Positions 17,728 through 25,145 of a stretch of DNA of 35,667 nt are shown here, piece by piece. The stretch comes from Deltaproteobacteria bacterium. GTDB lineage: Bacteria; Bdellovibrionota_F; JAHFAK01. A program made the translations under genes and the position numbers. How positions within the stretch are numbered: the first letter of the stretch is position 1; each line of letters opens with the position of its first letter. The stretch spans positions 1-35,667 of the forward strand of contig JAHFAK010000009.1 of the NCBI GenBank assembly GCA_023250585.1, given 5' to 3'. Below the pieces are notes generated by a model. It worked only from the letters and a program-made list of their open reading frames with translations. It had not been told where the DNA came from and did no database searches.

Positions 17728-18044
17728 AAAACACTCCTTACCCAATTTTTATATTGTCTCGAACTTTCAATAACCGGTAGAGCAATAATTTCTGGTACTT
17801 CATACGAATGCAACTTTTGTATCCTTTTTTCAAGTTTTTTAAAAAGACCATGCCGCGTCTTAAGTAAACTGAAGCATTCGGTGTCTTTAACAAATGCGTT
17901 ATTCCAAAAATAATATGACGATATATGCTGAATAATTTGAGCACAGGCAACGAGTTTTTCTTTGACAAGAATTTGGAGTGCTTTGTCCGCCTGCTTTTTA
18001 GTTGGCCATGTCACATACACGACAATAAGATCATTAGGTCTCAC
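17724..18044 (-). CDS. cutA: CutA1-family protein
   Basis: 106 residues, the usual size of this very stable trimeric PII-like protein, linked historically to divalent-metal tolerance but of unclear function. Visible: LVACAQI near residue 35, a central YYFWN, and the signature HSYEVPEIIALPV. The start is GTG at 18044; the upstream frame is closed by stops and there is no in-frame ATG nearby. Only 16 bases separate it from the divergent folE start. No Shine-Dalgarno site; a GATAAT box lies eight bases upstream, so a leaderless transcript is possible. The last bases overlap the ald start. Confidence 0.92.
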   Translation of the reverse strand: MRPNDLIVVYVTWPTKKQADKALQILVKEKLVACAQIIQHISSYYFWNNAFVKDTECFSLLKTRHGLFKKLEKRIQKLHSYEVPEIIALPVIESSRQYKNWVRSVL

Positions 18045-18052
18045 TGTTTGAA

Positions 18053-18080
18053 ATTATCATATGAAAAACGTGAAAGTAAA
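18053..18080 (-). promoter_or_regulatory. Possible cutA promoter inside the folE start region
   Basis: On the minus strand TTTACT (18075-18080), 16 nt, then GATAAT (18053-18058), ending eight bases before the GTG start. The -35 half lies in folE coding sequence. Tentative. Confidence 0.35.
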
Positions 18081-18660
18081 GTTTGACAAACAAACCATGG
18101 CTTTGTTAGGCATTGATTCAATGGAAACACTCTATAAACAATTACTTGAAGCAGTTGGCGAAAATGTAAATCGGCCGGGATTAAAAGGCACACCAAAACG
18201 GGCAGCAAAAGCTTTTGAGTATCTTACACATGGGTATAATCTTGATATAACAAAAATCATTAATGGAGCTGTTTTTCCTTCTGATAATGATGAGATGATT
18301 ATTGTAAAAAATATCGAGATGTATTCTTTGTGTGAACATCACCTGCTTCCTTTTTTTGGTAAATGTCATATCGGCTATCTTCCAAAAGGAAAGATTATAG
18401 GGCTTTCGAAACTTGCGCGCATTGTAGATGCATTTGCACGGCGACTGCAAATCCAAGAAAATCTTACCAAACAAATTGCTGAAACCATCATGAAACATAC
18501 CGGTGCAATCGGCGCAGGTGTCATTATTGAAGCACAACATTTGTGCATGATGATGCGAGGGGTTGAAAAACAAAATTCGCTCATGAAAACTTCCTGTATG
18601 CTCGGGTCATTCCGAGAACATAATGCAACAAGGACTGAGTTCTTAAGTCTCATTAAATAA
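18061..18660 (+). CDS. folE: GTP cyclohydrolase I
   Basis: Converts GTP to 7,8-dihydroneopterin triphosphate, the first step of folate or pterin synthesis. 199 residues; zinc ligands Cys91 and His94 in SLCEHH and Cys162 in HLCMMMRG are present, as are [21 protein letters not shown] and the N-terminal [19 protein letters not shown]. No Shine-Dalgarno site precedes ATG 18061; ATG 18121 ([13 protein letters not shown]) would also give a complete catalytic domain and is a credible alternative. It heads folE-folB-flavoprotein, with four bases between the first two. Confidence 0.96.
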   Translation: MKNVKVKFDKQTMALLGIDSMETLYKQLLEAVGENVNRPGLKGTPKRAAKAFEYLTHGYNLDITKIINGAVFPSDNDEMIIVKNIEMYSLCEHHLLPFFGKCHIGYLPKGKIIGLSKLARIVDAFARRLQIQENLTKQIAETIMKHTGAIGAGVIIEAQHLCMMMRGVEKQNSLMKTSCMLGSFREHNATRTEFLSLIK

Positions 18661-18664
18661 CGTC

Positions 18665-19021
18665 ATGGCAACTATACGTATCAATGATCTCAGAACAGAA
18701 TCTATTATTGGTATTCATAAACATGAACGAAAGAAAAAGCAGCCGCTCATCATAAATATTACATGTACGTATAATTCAACAAAATCTGAAAGAACTGATA
18801 CTATTACCGATGCTGTTGATTACGATACACTCACAAAAAAAATTCTTGCCCATGTTTCAGCATCGCACTATTTTCTTATTGAACGTCTGGCTTCATCTAT
18901 TTTAGAAATTGTTATGGAAAATAAAAAAATAAAAGAAGCAACCGTCCATCTCCATAAACCCCAAGCAATTAAAGAGGCTCGATCAGTGTCAATTGAGCTT
19001 CATGCACAGAGATCACGATGA
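18665..19021 (+). CDS. folB: Dihydroneopterin aldolase family protein
   Basis: 118 residues. It should convert 7,8-dihydroneopterin to 6-hydroxymethyl-dihydropterin and glycolaldehyde. Family features seen: RINDLRTESIIGIHKHER with the active-site glutamate, the AVDYDTLTKKI motif, ERLASSILEIV and the C-terminal HKPQAIKEA holding the conserved lysine. Directly after folE and overlapping the next gene by ATGA, so it is in the middle of a tight operon. Confidence 0.93.
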   Translation: MATIRINDLRTESIIGIHKHERKKKQPLIINITCTYNSTKSERTDTITDAVDYDTLTKKILAHVSASHYFLIERLASSILEIVMENKKIKEATVHLHKPQAIKEARSVSIELHAQRSR

Positions 19022-19962
19022 AATCCTGTGATGTCGGTGTTATTGGAAGTGGGGTAGCAGGAATTTCTGCGCTTATCTGGCTTAAACGGCTCGGCTTGCA
19101 TGCAGTTATGTTCGAAAAAAATTCTTCAATTGGTGGGCAATTAATCAATGTTCATAATCGCATTATCGATTACCCTGCGTTGTATGGTCTTACGGGTAAT
19201 GAAATGATTACACAACTAACAAGCCATCTTGAAGCTTTACAATGTGAGTGGCAAACAAATGTGCATGTTCTTTCGCTTGATACTGAAAAAGAACACGTTA
19301 TACTCAAGCTTTCACGAAACTCAGGAACTACTGAAATGATTTCCTCGCGTTATGTAATTATAGCAACAGGAGCACAAGAACAAAAATTATCTATCCCCGG
19401 AGAAGATAAGCTCGATCTCTATCAGGGAAGCCTTTCAACATCTAAAGATATTTCGGTATTTAAGAATAAAAAAGTTATTATTATCGGCGGTGGAGATAGA
19501 GCATGTATTGGAGCCAATAGAATTAAAGACATTGCCCAAGAAGTTATTCTCATTCATCGACGAGCTAGTCTTACTGGACGCAAAGAATTGATAGATCCCC
19601 TCTTACAAAGTTCTCGTATAACCATTAAACCTCATTCAGTAGTGACTGAAATTATATGGAAAAATAAAAAAATTGAATTGGTAAAAATTAAAGATCTATC
19701 AAATCAAAAAGAAGTCATGATCCAAGCTGATATTGTATTAATTAGGATTGGAATAGAGCCAATTCTAGGCCTTCTAAAACAGTATCTTTCAAAAGAAGAT
19801 ACAATAATTCCCACGAATAATTATGGAAAGACACAATTCTCTGATAGGATTTATGCGATTGGAGATGCAAGCCATTCCCCTCACTATTCAAGCATTAGTG
19901 CTTCAGTTGGAGAAGGTATGCTTGCAGCAAAAGATATTTCACTGCACATCAGAAAAGAATGA
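19018..19962 (+). CDS. Thioredoxin-reductase-like flavoprotein without the redox cysteines
   Basis: 314 residues with both dinucleotide-binding sites of the TrxB fold: FAD at GVIGSGVAGISALIWL (8-22) and NAD(P) at IIIGGGDRACIGANRI, plus the C-terminal RIYAIGDAS. At the place where TrxB has CAVC this protein reads STSK (140-143), so it cannot exchange disulphides. Cysteine-less relatives include ferredoxin/flavodoxin-NADP reductases. Its tight coupling to folE-folB (start overlaps the folB stop) suggests a pterin- or folate-linked reductase, which is inference. Its TGA stop lies in the direct repeat flanking the next mobile element. Confidence 0.85.
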   Translation: MKSCDVGVIGSGVAGISALIWLKRLGLHAVMFEKNSSIGGQLINVHNRIIDYPALYGLTGNEMITQLTSHLEALQCEWQTNVHVLSLDTEKEHVILKLSRNSGTTEMISSRYVIIATGAQEQKLSIPGEDKLDLYQGSLSTSKDISVFKNKKVIIIGGGDRACIGANRIKDIAQEVILIHRRASLTGRKELIDPLLQSSRITIKPHSVVTEIIWKNKKIELVKIKDLSNQKEVMIQADIVLIRIGIEPILGLLKQYLSKEDTIIPTNNYGKTQFSDRIYAIGDASHSPHYSSISASVGEGMLAAKDISLHIRKE

Positions 19963-19967
19963 ATGTT

Positions 19968-20124
19968 GAATCCCTCAGTTATTAGGGAGTAGGAATGGTT
20001 CTCACAAAGAATTTCTATCGAGCGCGCTTTCGTGTTCTTAATAGTTTTATGGAAGCGACGTCGATAGAAATTCTTTGTGAGAACCATTCCTACTCCCTTA
20101 CTCCTCCATTAACTAAGCTGTTAC
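19968..20124 (-). mobile_element. Foldback MITE-like element, family 1, copy 2 (opposite orientation)
   Basis: Arms 19984-20021 and 20061-20098 are exact 38-bp reverse complements around a 39-nt core that is the reverse complement of the family core with a few changes. The whole unit is flanked by TGAATGTT on both sides (19960-19967 and 20125-20132), a clean 8-bp duplication. It lies between two convergent stop codons that would be about five bases apart without it. Confidence 0.9.
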
Positions 20125-20131
20125 TGAATGT

Positions 20132-20764
20132 TTATTTCTTTTTATTCATTCGTGTATAGGTCATTGCCATTGTCATGAACTCTTTACCAGCTTCGTCCTT
20201 GGCCCACATGGTATAGGTAAGTTCATCTTTGCCTATCTTAAATTCACTGCGGAACCATTTATCTTGTTCACCAGTCATTGGACAGCTAGCACTTCCACTC
20301 TCTTTTATTGTCTTTGTAGCTGCATCATATTGCCCTGTTGATTTAAAAATACCGGTCATCATGTCATCCATCCAAATTGAATTATACTCTTTCTTTACTT
20401 TATCATAACCACAAAATCCCATGCCTTCGAATTTCTGACCAGCCCAATTGCCTTTGAATTCTTGTTTGATAAAACGTCCACCCAAAACCCAAGACATGGT
20501 GCTTGTGCCTTCGGATTTTTCTTCTGGAGCGCCTGGCTTCATCCATGATTTACTGGTAACTTTCCATTTTCCTACTACATCATTAAATACTGCATGTTCA
20601 GCACCGGGTGTGCCCATTTCTTTCATTTTAGCCATTTGAGCTTGCATCTCGGGAGTCATTTCCATTTTTCCCATGGCTTTTTTGTCAGCTGCATTGACTG
20701 CTGTAGCTAAGAAAATTGCCAGAATTAATCCTTGCATAAGTGTCTGTAATCGTTGTGTCTTCAT
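20132..20764 (-). CDS. Secreted DUF1579-family protein
   Basis: 210 residues. A signal peptide (LQTLMQGLILAIFLATAVNA) is followed by a Met/Lys-rich linker and a beta-rich domain typical of DUF1579: VVGKWKVTSKSWMKPG, TSTMSWVLGGRFIKQEFKG, FEGMGFCGYDKVKKEY, and WFRSEFKIG. Proteins of this type are exported and of unknown biochemical function. GAGGATCAC precedes the ATG. Single gene on the minus strand, convergent to the flavoprotein gene across a mobile element. Confidence 0.88.
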   Translation of the reverse strand: MKTQRLQTLMQGLILAIFLATAVNAADKKAMGKMEMTPEMQAQMAKMKEMGTPGAEHAVFNDVVGKWKVTSKSWMKPGAPEEKSEGTSTMSWVLGGRFIKQEFKGNWAGQKFEGMGFCGYDKVKKEYNSIWMDDMMTGIFKSTGQYDAATKTIKESGSASCPMTGEQDKWFRSEFKIGKDELTYTMWAKDEAGKEFMTMAMTYTRMNKKK

Positions 20765-20894
20765 GTGATCCTCCTAATAAATTGTTAAAATTTTAAATTA
20801 CACCAACGTCGAATGAATTGGTTTAGACATAACTTTTTCGATATAAATAATTGTCTAACAATACCAAAAGGTCAAGACAAATCTCTGAATTGAC

Positions 20895-20987
20895 GTACCA
20901 TACTCAGTCGCATTCAAAATGATAACGAAGCGGCGAGGAGCTTCCGATGAAGCCAACGAAGTTAGCGTTTGAATGCGACTGCGTATC
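20895..20987 (-). mobile_element. Foldback MITE-like element, family 2, copy A
   Basis: 14-bp perfect arms CAGTCGCATTCAAA (20905-20918) and its complement (20968-20981), extended outward by ATAC/GTAT after one mismatch. Flanked by AATTGAC at 20888-20894 and 20988-20994, a perfect 7-bp direct repeat. Reverse complemented, the interior matches that of the element at 32982-33107. The right-hand repeat supplies a TTGACT that could be the -35 of ribD. Confidence 0.8.
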
Positions 20988-21029
20988 AATTGACTTCTCA
21001 TCTCACCTGTATTATCAGTTTTAGAAGCT

Positions 21030-22139
21030 ATGAATCAACATGAGACATACATGCAAAAAGCCTATGTATTAGCTCAAAAAGCTAAAGGTTTGACGAGTCC
21101 TAACCCGACTGTTGGGGCAGTTTTAGTAAAGAACGGGACTATTATTGGAGAAGGATTTCATCAAGGTGCAGGAAAAGATCATGCTGAAATTGAAGCCTTA
21201 AAAAATGTTCATGAATCGCTTGAAGGAGCAGTTCTTTATTCGACGTTGGAACCGTGTTCAATTCAAGGCAGAACACCCCCTTGTATTCATGCCATTAGGG
21301 AATCAGGAATCAAAGAGGTCATTATAGGCTCCCCTGATTTTAATCCTAAAATTAATGGACAAGGAATAGCTTTTTTACAAAACCATGGGATTACAGTGAC
21401 TCAAGACGTTTTAAAAGAACAATGTGTACAACTGAATGAAGATTTCTTTACCTATATAACGCAAGCGCGGCCTTTTGTTAATCTTAAAGTTGCAGCAACA
21501 CTCGATGGAAAAATCGCAGATGAGAATAAACATTCCAAATGGATCACCAATGAAAAGGCACGCAATCATGTTCATAAACTCCGCAAAGAAGCCGATGCAG
21601 TCATTACGGGTATTGGAACAATCCTTGCCGATGATCCGAAGCTCAATATTCGTAATCAAACAGGAGCGCTTAATAAAAAGTATCGAATTGTTGTTTTAGA
21701 TAGCAGCCTCCGCATTCCGCTGACTGCAAGTATTTTTACGTATAATTCCCCCTCTTCTATTTGTATTTTTACAACCAATAAAAAAGATAGTGATAAAGAA
21801 GAAAAACTTAAAGCTAAAGGGGTCGAAGTTATTTCATTCGGTGATGAGCTTAATTTGCGTAAGGTTTTGTATACCCTTGGAACAATGTCAGTTATGAATG
21901 TACTTGTCGAAGGCGGTCAAACTATCACCTCAGCTTTTTTACGAGAAAAATTCGTTGATAAAGCGTATCTTTTTTATGGTAATAAAATTCTGGGGGGACA
22001 GACAAGTTTGTCATTTGCTGAGCATTTAGGAATTAAGACTCTCGATGATTCTCTTACCTTAGACAAGATAGCTATTCAACAATTTGATGATACTATTTTA
22101 ATTGAAGGATATTTAAAAAATGTTTACCGGACTCATTGA
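21030..22139 (+). CDS. ribD: Bifunctional pyrimidine deaminase / reductase RibD
   Basis: Second and third steps of riboflavin synthesis: deamination of the pyrimidine made from GTP, then NADPH reduction of the ribose side chain. 369 residues. The deaminase half shows the zinc site His51-Ala-Glu53 and Cys76/Cys85 in EPCSIQGRTPPC; the reductase half starts near residue 148 with RPFVNLKVAATLDGKIA, and has VITGIGTILADDP and LVEGGQTITSAFL. First gene of ribD-ribE-ribBA-ribH; its end overlaps ribE by 20 bases. Ribosome site weak. A TTGACT-N17-TATCAG promoter (20990-21018) is possible. I see no FMN riboswitch upstream. Confidence 0.96.
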   Translation: MNQHETYMQKAYVLAQKAKGLTSPNPTVGAVLVKNGTIIGEGFHQGAGKDHAEIEALKNVHESLEGAVLYSTLEPCSIQGRTPPCIHAIRESGIKEVIIGSPDFNPKINGQGIAFLQNHGITVTQDVLKEQCVQLNEDFFTYITQARPFVNLKVAATLDGKIADENKHSKWITNEKARNHVHKLRKEADAVITGIGTILADDPKLNIRNQTGALNKKYRIVVLDSSLRIPLTASIFTYNSPSSICIFTTNKKDSDKEEKLKAKGVEVISFGDELNLRKVLYTLGTMSVMNVLVEGGQTITSAFLREKFVDKAYLFYGNKILGGQTSLSFAEHLGIKTLDDSLTLDKIAIQQFDDTILIEGYLKNVYRTH

Positions 22140-22746
22140 AACAATCGGTACAATTGAAAGTGTCAGCACGTTGTCTCATAATGAACGACAATTTTCTATT
22201 GTATCTCCATATAACAATGTAACTGAAGGCGAGAGTATTGCAATCAATGGTGTCTGTTTAACGGTCATGGAATTTTCTGACAAACATTTTAAAGTATATG
22301 CGTCGGAAGAAACATTGCAACGTACTAATCTTGCAATCTTGCAATCCCAGGATAAAGTAAACTTAGAGCGTTCATTACGTCTCGATTCTTTTGTCGGCGG
22401 ACATTTGGTAATGGGACATGTTGATGAAACAACAAACATCATCTCGCTTACTCCCCAAGGAGAATCTATCGACGCAGAATTTCTTTTGACGGAAAAGATA
22501 CGAAATATCGTTATAGAAAAAGGATCCATTTCGATTAACGGAGTCAGCCTAACTATTAATGCAGTTTCTTCGAAGAGCTTTCATGTTAATCTTATTCCAA
22601 CAACACGTAAAAAAACGACATTTAATTTTAGTAAAATTGGAGATGTCGTTAATATTGAAATAGATGTCATTACACGATATGTACATGGCATACTCAAAAG
22701 TTCTGTCATTCCTGCAAAGACTGGATCACCAACTTCGCGGGCATGA
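22120..22746 (+). CDS. ribE: Riboflavin synthase alpha subunit with a REP-derived tail
   Basis: Dismutates two 6,7-dimethyl-8-ribityllumazines to riboflavin. 208 residues with the two homologous barrels: N-terminal [26 protein letters not shown]-like [12 protein letters not shown], then the second copy [23 protein letters not shown]. The natural end is around [13 protein letters not shown]; the last residues [13 protein letters not shown] are the translation of a GTCATTCCTGC palindromic repeat (22704-22746). The gene begins inside ribD and its TGA forms ATGA with a possible ribBA start. Some genomes call this gene ribC. Confidence 0.95.
   Translation: MFTGLIETIGTIESVSTLSHNERQFSIVSPYNNVTEGESIAINGVCLTVMEFSDKHFKVYASEETLQRTNLAILQSQDKVNLERSLRLDSFVGGHLVMGHVDETTNIISLTPQGESIDAEFLLTEKIRNIVIEKGSISINGVSLTINAVSSKSFHVNLIPTTRKKTTFNFSKIGDVVNIEIDVITRYVHGILKSSVIPAKTGSPTSRA
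22704..22746 (+). repeat. REP-like palindrome forming the 3' end of ribE
   Basis: TGTCATTCCTGC at 22704-22715 pairs imperfectly with GCGGGCATGA at 22737-22746. The translation VIPAKTG is very close to VIPAKAGI, the usual reading of GTCATTCCYGC repeats in many genomes, so this repeat has been taken into coding sequence. Confidence 0.65.
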
Positions 22747-22763
22747 GAGACAAAAAGGCAATT

Positions 22764-23969
22764 ATGAAAAAAATCACACACGCACTGGACGACTTAAAGA
22801 AAGGCAAACTCATAATTCTCGTCGATGATGAAGATCGAGAGAATGAAGGAGACTTTGTTGTCGCCGCTGAATTCGTTACACCTGAGATTATCAACTTCAT
22901 GGCTAAATATGGGCGAGGCCTTATTTGCCTTGCCATGGAAGGACATTTAATTGATCAACTCGACTTACCGATGATGTCTGAACATAATACCAGCCTCTTT
23001 ACTACTGCATTTACCGTATCGATTGATGCACACAAAAAGCATGGAGTAACAACTGGTATTTCTGCCTTTGATCGTGCAAAAACAATTCAAGTTGCTGTTG
23101 ATTCTGCGTCGACAAAATTTGACATTGTTACACCAGGTCATATTTTCCCGTTACGAGCAAAAGATGGTGGAGTGCTTGTTCGAACAGGACAGACCGAAGG
23201 TTCAGTTGATCTTGCAAAGCTTGCCGGCTTAAAAGGCGCGGCAGTTATTTGTGAAATTCTTAAAGACAATGGTGCAATGGCTCGGATGGCAGAATTAGAA
23301 AAAATAGCAAAAGAACATGATATTAAAATTGTATCAGTCGCAGATATTATTTCCTATCGTCTGAAAAATGAATCACTCATTACCTGCGAGGCAACAGCAA
23401 AACTTCCTACCGAAACGGCAGGTGATTTTACCATTCAAGTTTTTAAAAGCAAAGTTGATACCAAAGAACATGTGGCTTTAATTAAAGGAGATTTGACGAG
23501 CGTCGATGCTCCTCTTGTACGGATGCACTCTGAATGCCTAACAGGAGATACTTTTGGATCATTCCGTTGTGACTGCAGAGCACAACTCCATGATGCGATG
23601 AAAATCATCGAGCAAGCAAAAGTTGGAGCAATTATTTACATGCGCCAAGAAGGACGAGGTATTGGACTTGCTAATAAAATAAAAGCCTATGCATATCAAG
23701 ACCAAGGACTCGATACCATGGAAGCAAATATTCGGCTGGGATTTAAAGAAGACTTACGTGATTACGGAATTGGAGCACAAATCATAAAATATTTAGGCAT
23801 TTCAAAATTGCGCTTGCTTACGAACAATCCAAAGAAAATTAAAGGCCTTCAAGGTTATGGGCTCGAAATACTTGAACGCGTTCCTATTGAAATAGAACCA
23901 AATGGAACGAATAAAGAGTATCTCAAAACAAAGAAATCAAAAATGGGGCACCTTTTAAAAAGCATTTAA
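22764..23969 (+). CDS. ribBA: Bifunctional DHBP synthase / GTP cyclohydrolase II
   Basis: Makes both precursors of riboflavin: 3,4-dihydroxy-2-butanone 4-phosphate from ribulose 5-phosphate and the pyrimidine from GTP. About 401 residues. RibB half: [10 protein letters not shown] with the acidic metal ligands, [19 protein letters not shown] and [15 protein letters not shown]. RibA half from about 210: zinc cysteines in [20 protein letters not shown] and [12 protein letters not shown] chose ATG 22764 because AAAGG lies five bases upstream and other RibBA proteins begin about there; ATG 22743, overlapping the ribE stop, would add seven residues encoded by the edge of the REP. Eleven bases before ribH. 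Confidence 0.95.
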   Translation: MKKITHALDDLKKGKLIILVDDEDRENEGDFVVAAEFVTPEIINFMAKYGRGLICLAMEGHLIDQLDLPMMSEHNTSLFTTAFTVSIDAHKKHGVTTGISAFDRAKTIQVAVDSASTKFDIVTPGHIFPLRAKDGGVLVRTGQTEGSVDLAKLAGLKGAAVICEILKDNGAMARMAELEKIAKEHDIKIVSVADIISYRLKNESLITCEATAKLPTETAGDFTIQVFKSKVDTKEHVALIKGDLTSVDAPLVRMHSECLTGDTFGSFRCDCRAQLHDAMKIIEQAKVGAIIYMRQEGRGIGLANKIKAYAYQDQGLDTMEANIRLGFKEDLRDYGIGAQIIKYLGISKLRLLTNNPKKIKGLQGYGLEILERVPIEIEPNGTNKEYLKTKKSKMGHLLKSI

Positions 23970-23979
23970 GGAGATTATC

Positions 23980-24450
23980 ATGATAAAAACATATGAGGGA
24001 ACGTACGAAGGTAAAGGTCACAAAATTGGTATCATCATGAGCCGCTTCAATGATTTTATTGGAAATCAATTACTCGAAGGAGCTGTAACTGAATTACATC
24101 GTCAGGGAGTAAATGAAGCTGATATAACAATTATAAAAGTCCCCGGCGCATTTGAAATTCCCGGGACACTTTCATTAGTTCTCAAACAAAACCGTTTTCA
24201 GGGAATCGTTTGCCTTGGTGTTCTTATCCGTGGAAACACACCCCACTTTGAATATATTTCAAGCGCTGTTACCAATGGTATTGGGCAGTGTACCATCGAA
24301 AGTAAAATTCCTGTTACCTACGGAATCCTGACAACTGATACCGTCGAGCAAGCCATCGAACGCGCAGGCACTAAAGCTGGCAATAAAGGAGCCGACGCCG
24401 CACGCACACTTGTTGAGATGATCAATCTGTATAAGAAGCTTGAAGGATAG
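23980..24450 (+). CDS. ribH: 6,7-dimethyl-8-ribityllumazine synthase
   Basis: Condenses the two branch products into lumazine, the substrate of RibE; forms icosahedral or pentameric assemblies. 156 residues with IIMSRFNDFIGNQLLEGA, VPGAFEIPGTLSLV, GVLIRGNTPHFEYIS containing the catalytic histidine, and AGNKGADAARTLVEM. AAGGAG lies six bases before ATG. Last gene of the riboflavin operon; all four enzymes of the pathway are present here except a phosphatase and the flavokinase. Confidence 0.97.
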   Translation: MIKTYEGTYEGKGHKIGIIMSRFNDFIGNQLLEGAVTELHRQGVNEADITIIKVPGAFEIPGTLSLVLKQNRFQGIVCLGVLIRGNTPHFEYISSAVTNGIGQCTIESKIPVTYGILTTDTVEQAIERAGTKAGNKGADAARTLVEMINLYKKLEG

Positions 24451-24482
24451 GAATAATATAACTTAAGAGTTGTATTGAGGTG

Positions 24483-25034
24483 TCATTCCTTTTTACCTTT
24501 ATTTGTAGCAACCAACTTCGCATCTTTTACACTAAGTCGAATAACTTCTTTACCATCTTTTGTTTCGATGACTATGGTAGTAAGCTCAACATTATTGATC
24601 TTTGAAGGAATGAGTGCATGACCTGATAACGTATCGTCACTCGGTATTTCCGTTTTTTGAGAATCATTTTTTGAACTATTTTCTGGATAGTGAATGGGAT
24701 CAATGATTGGCTTGGCAAGATTGAGATACGATTCATAGATGATATTTTGATTTAAATCATACCCTTTCAGATGATAATGATCTTCAGTAAGCGCTTCTGT
24801 ATACTGATTTACATATATTTTATATGCTTTAACATTCTTCGAGAAGTTTTTGTATTTAAGAGTCCCCGTTTTCTTATCAACCCAAAAATCAATAGAATAA
24901 AATTCAGCAGTCTCGATGAGTTTTATGCTCTCCTCACTATTCTTTGACTGTATAGATGACTTTTGTGCCTCGACGTCCTGTTGCCACACTAACAAAGAAA
25001 CAACAATCACTAAGAACCACACTATTTTATGCAT
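24483..25034 (-). CDS. Secreted single-domain protein, paralogue of a domain in the next protein
   Basis: 183 residues: signal peptide (IVWFLVIVVSLLVWQQDVEA) then one domain of about 130 residues that matches, in order, residues 429-564 of the large lipoprotein encoded next to it: SI-x-LIE, E-x-YS-x-D, YK-x-[YW]-VN-x-YT-x-ALT, GYD, SYL, IDP, IP-x-D-x-TL-x-G-x-ALIP and D-G-K/N-[EK]-V. The tail is basic. AAGGAG is five bases before ATG 25034. I know no named family for this domain. It probably acts in the periplasm or outside, perhaps with the larger protein. Confidence 0.82.
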   Translation of the reverse strand: MHKIVWFLVIVVSLLVWQQDVEAQKSSIQSKNSEESIKLIETAEFYSIDFWVDKKTGTLKYKNFSKNVKAYKIYVNQYTEALTEDHYHLKGYDLNQNIIYESYLNLAKPIIDPIHYPENSSKNDSQKTEIPSDDTLSGHALIPSKINNVELTTIVIETKDGKEVIRLSVKDAKLVATNKGKKE

Positions 25035-25145
25035 ACATACTCCTTACAATCAGTGTATCAACAATGAAAACTCAACAACATACTGATGCTACATCATCAT
25101 TTTGCCATGTAAAACAAAATTATTCATGCAATGAATTCTTCTCTT

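Noticed and set aside
20995-21030. FMN riboswitch upstream of ribD
   Set aside because: The leader is too short and none of the conserved RFN-element segments is visible.
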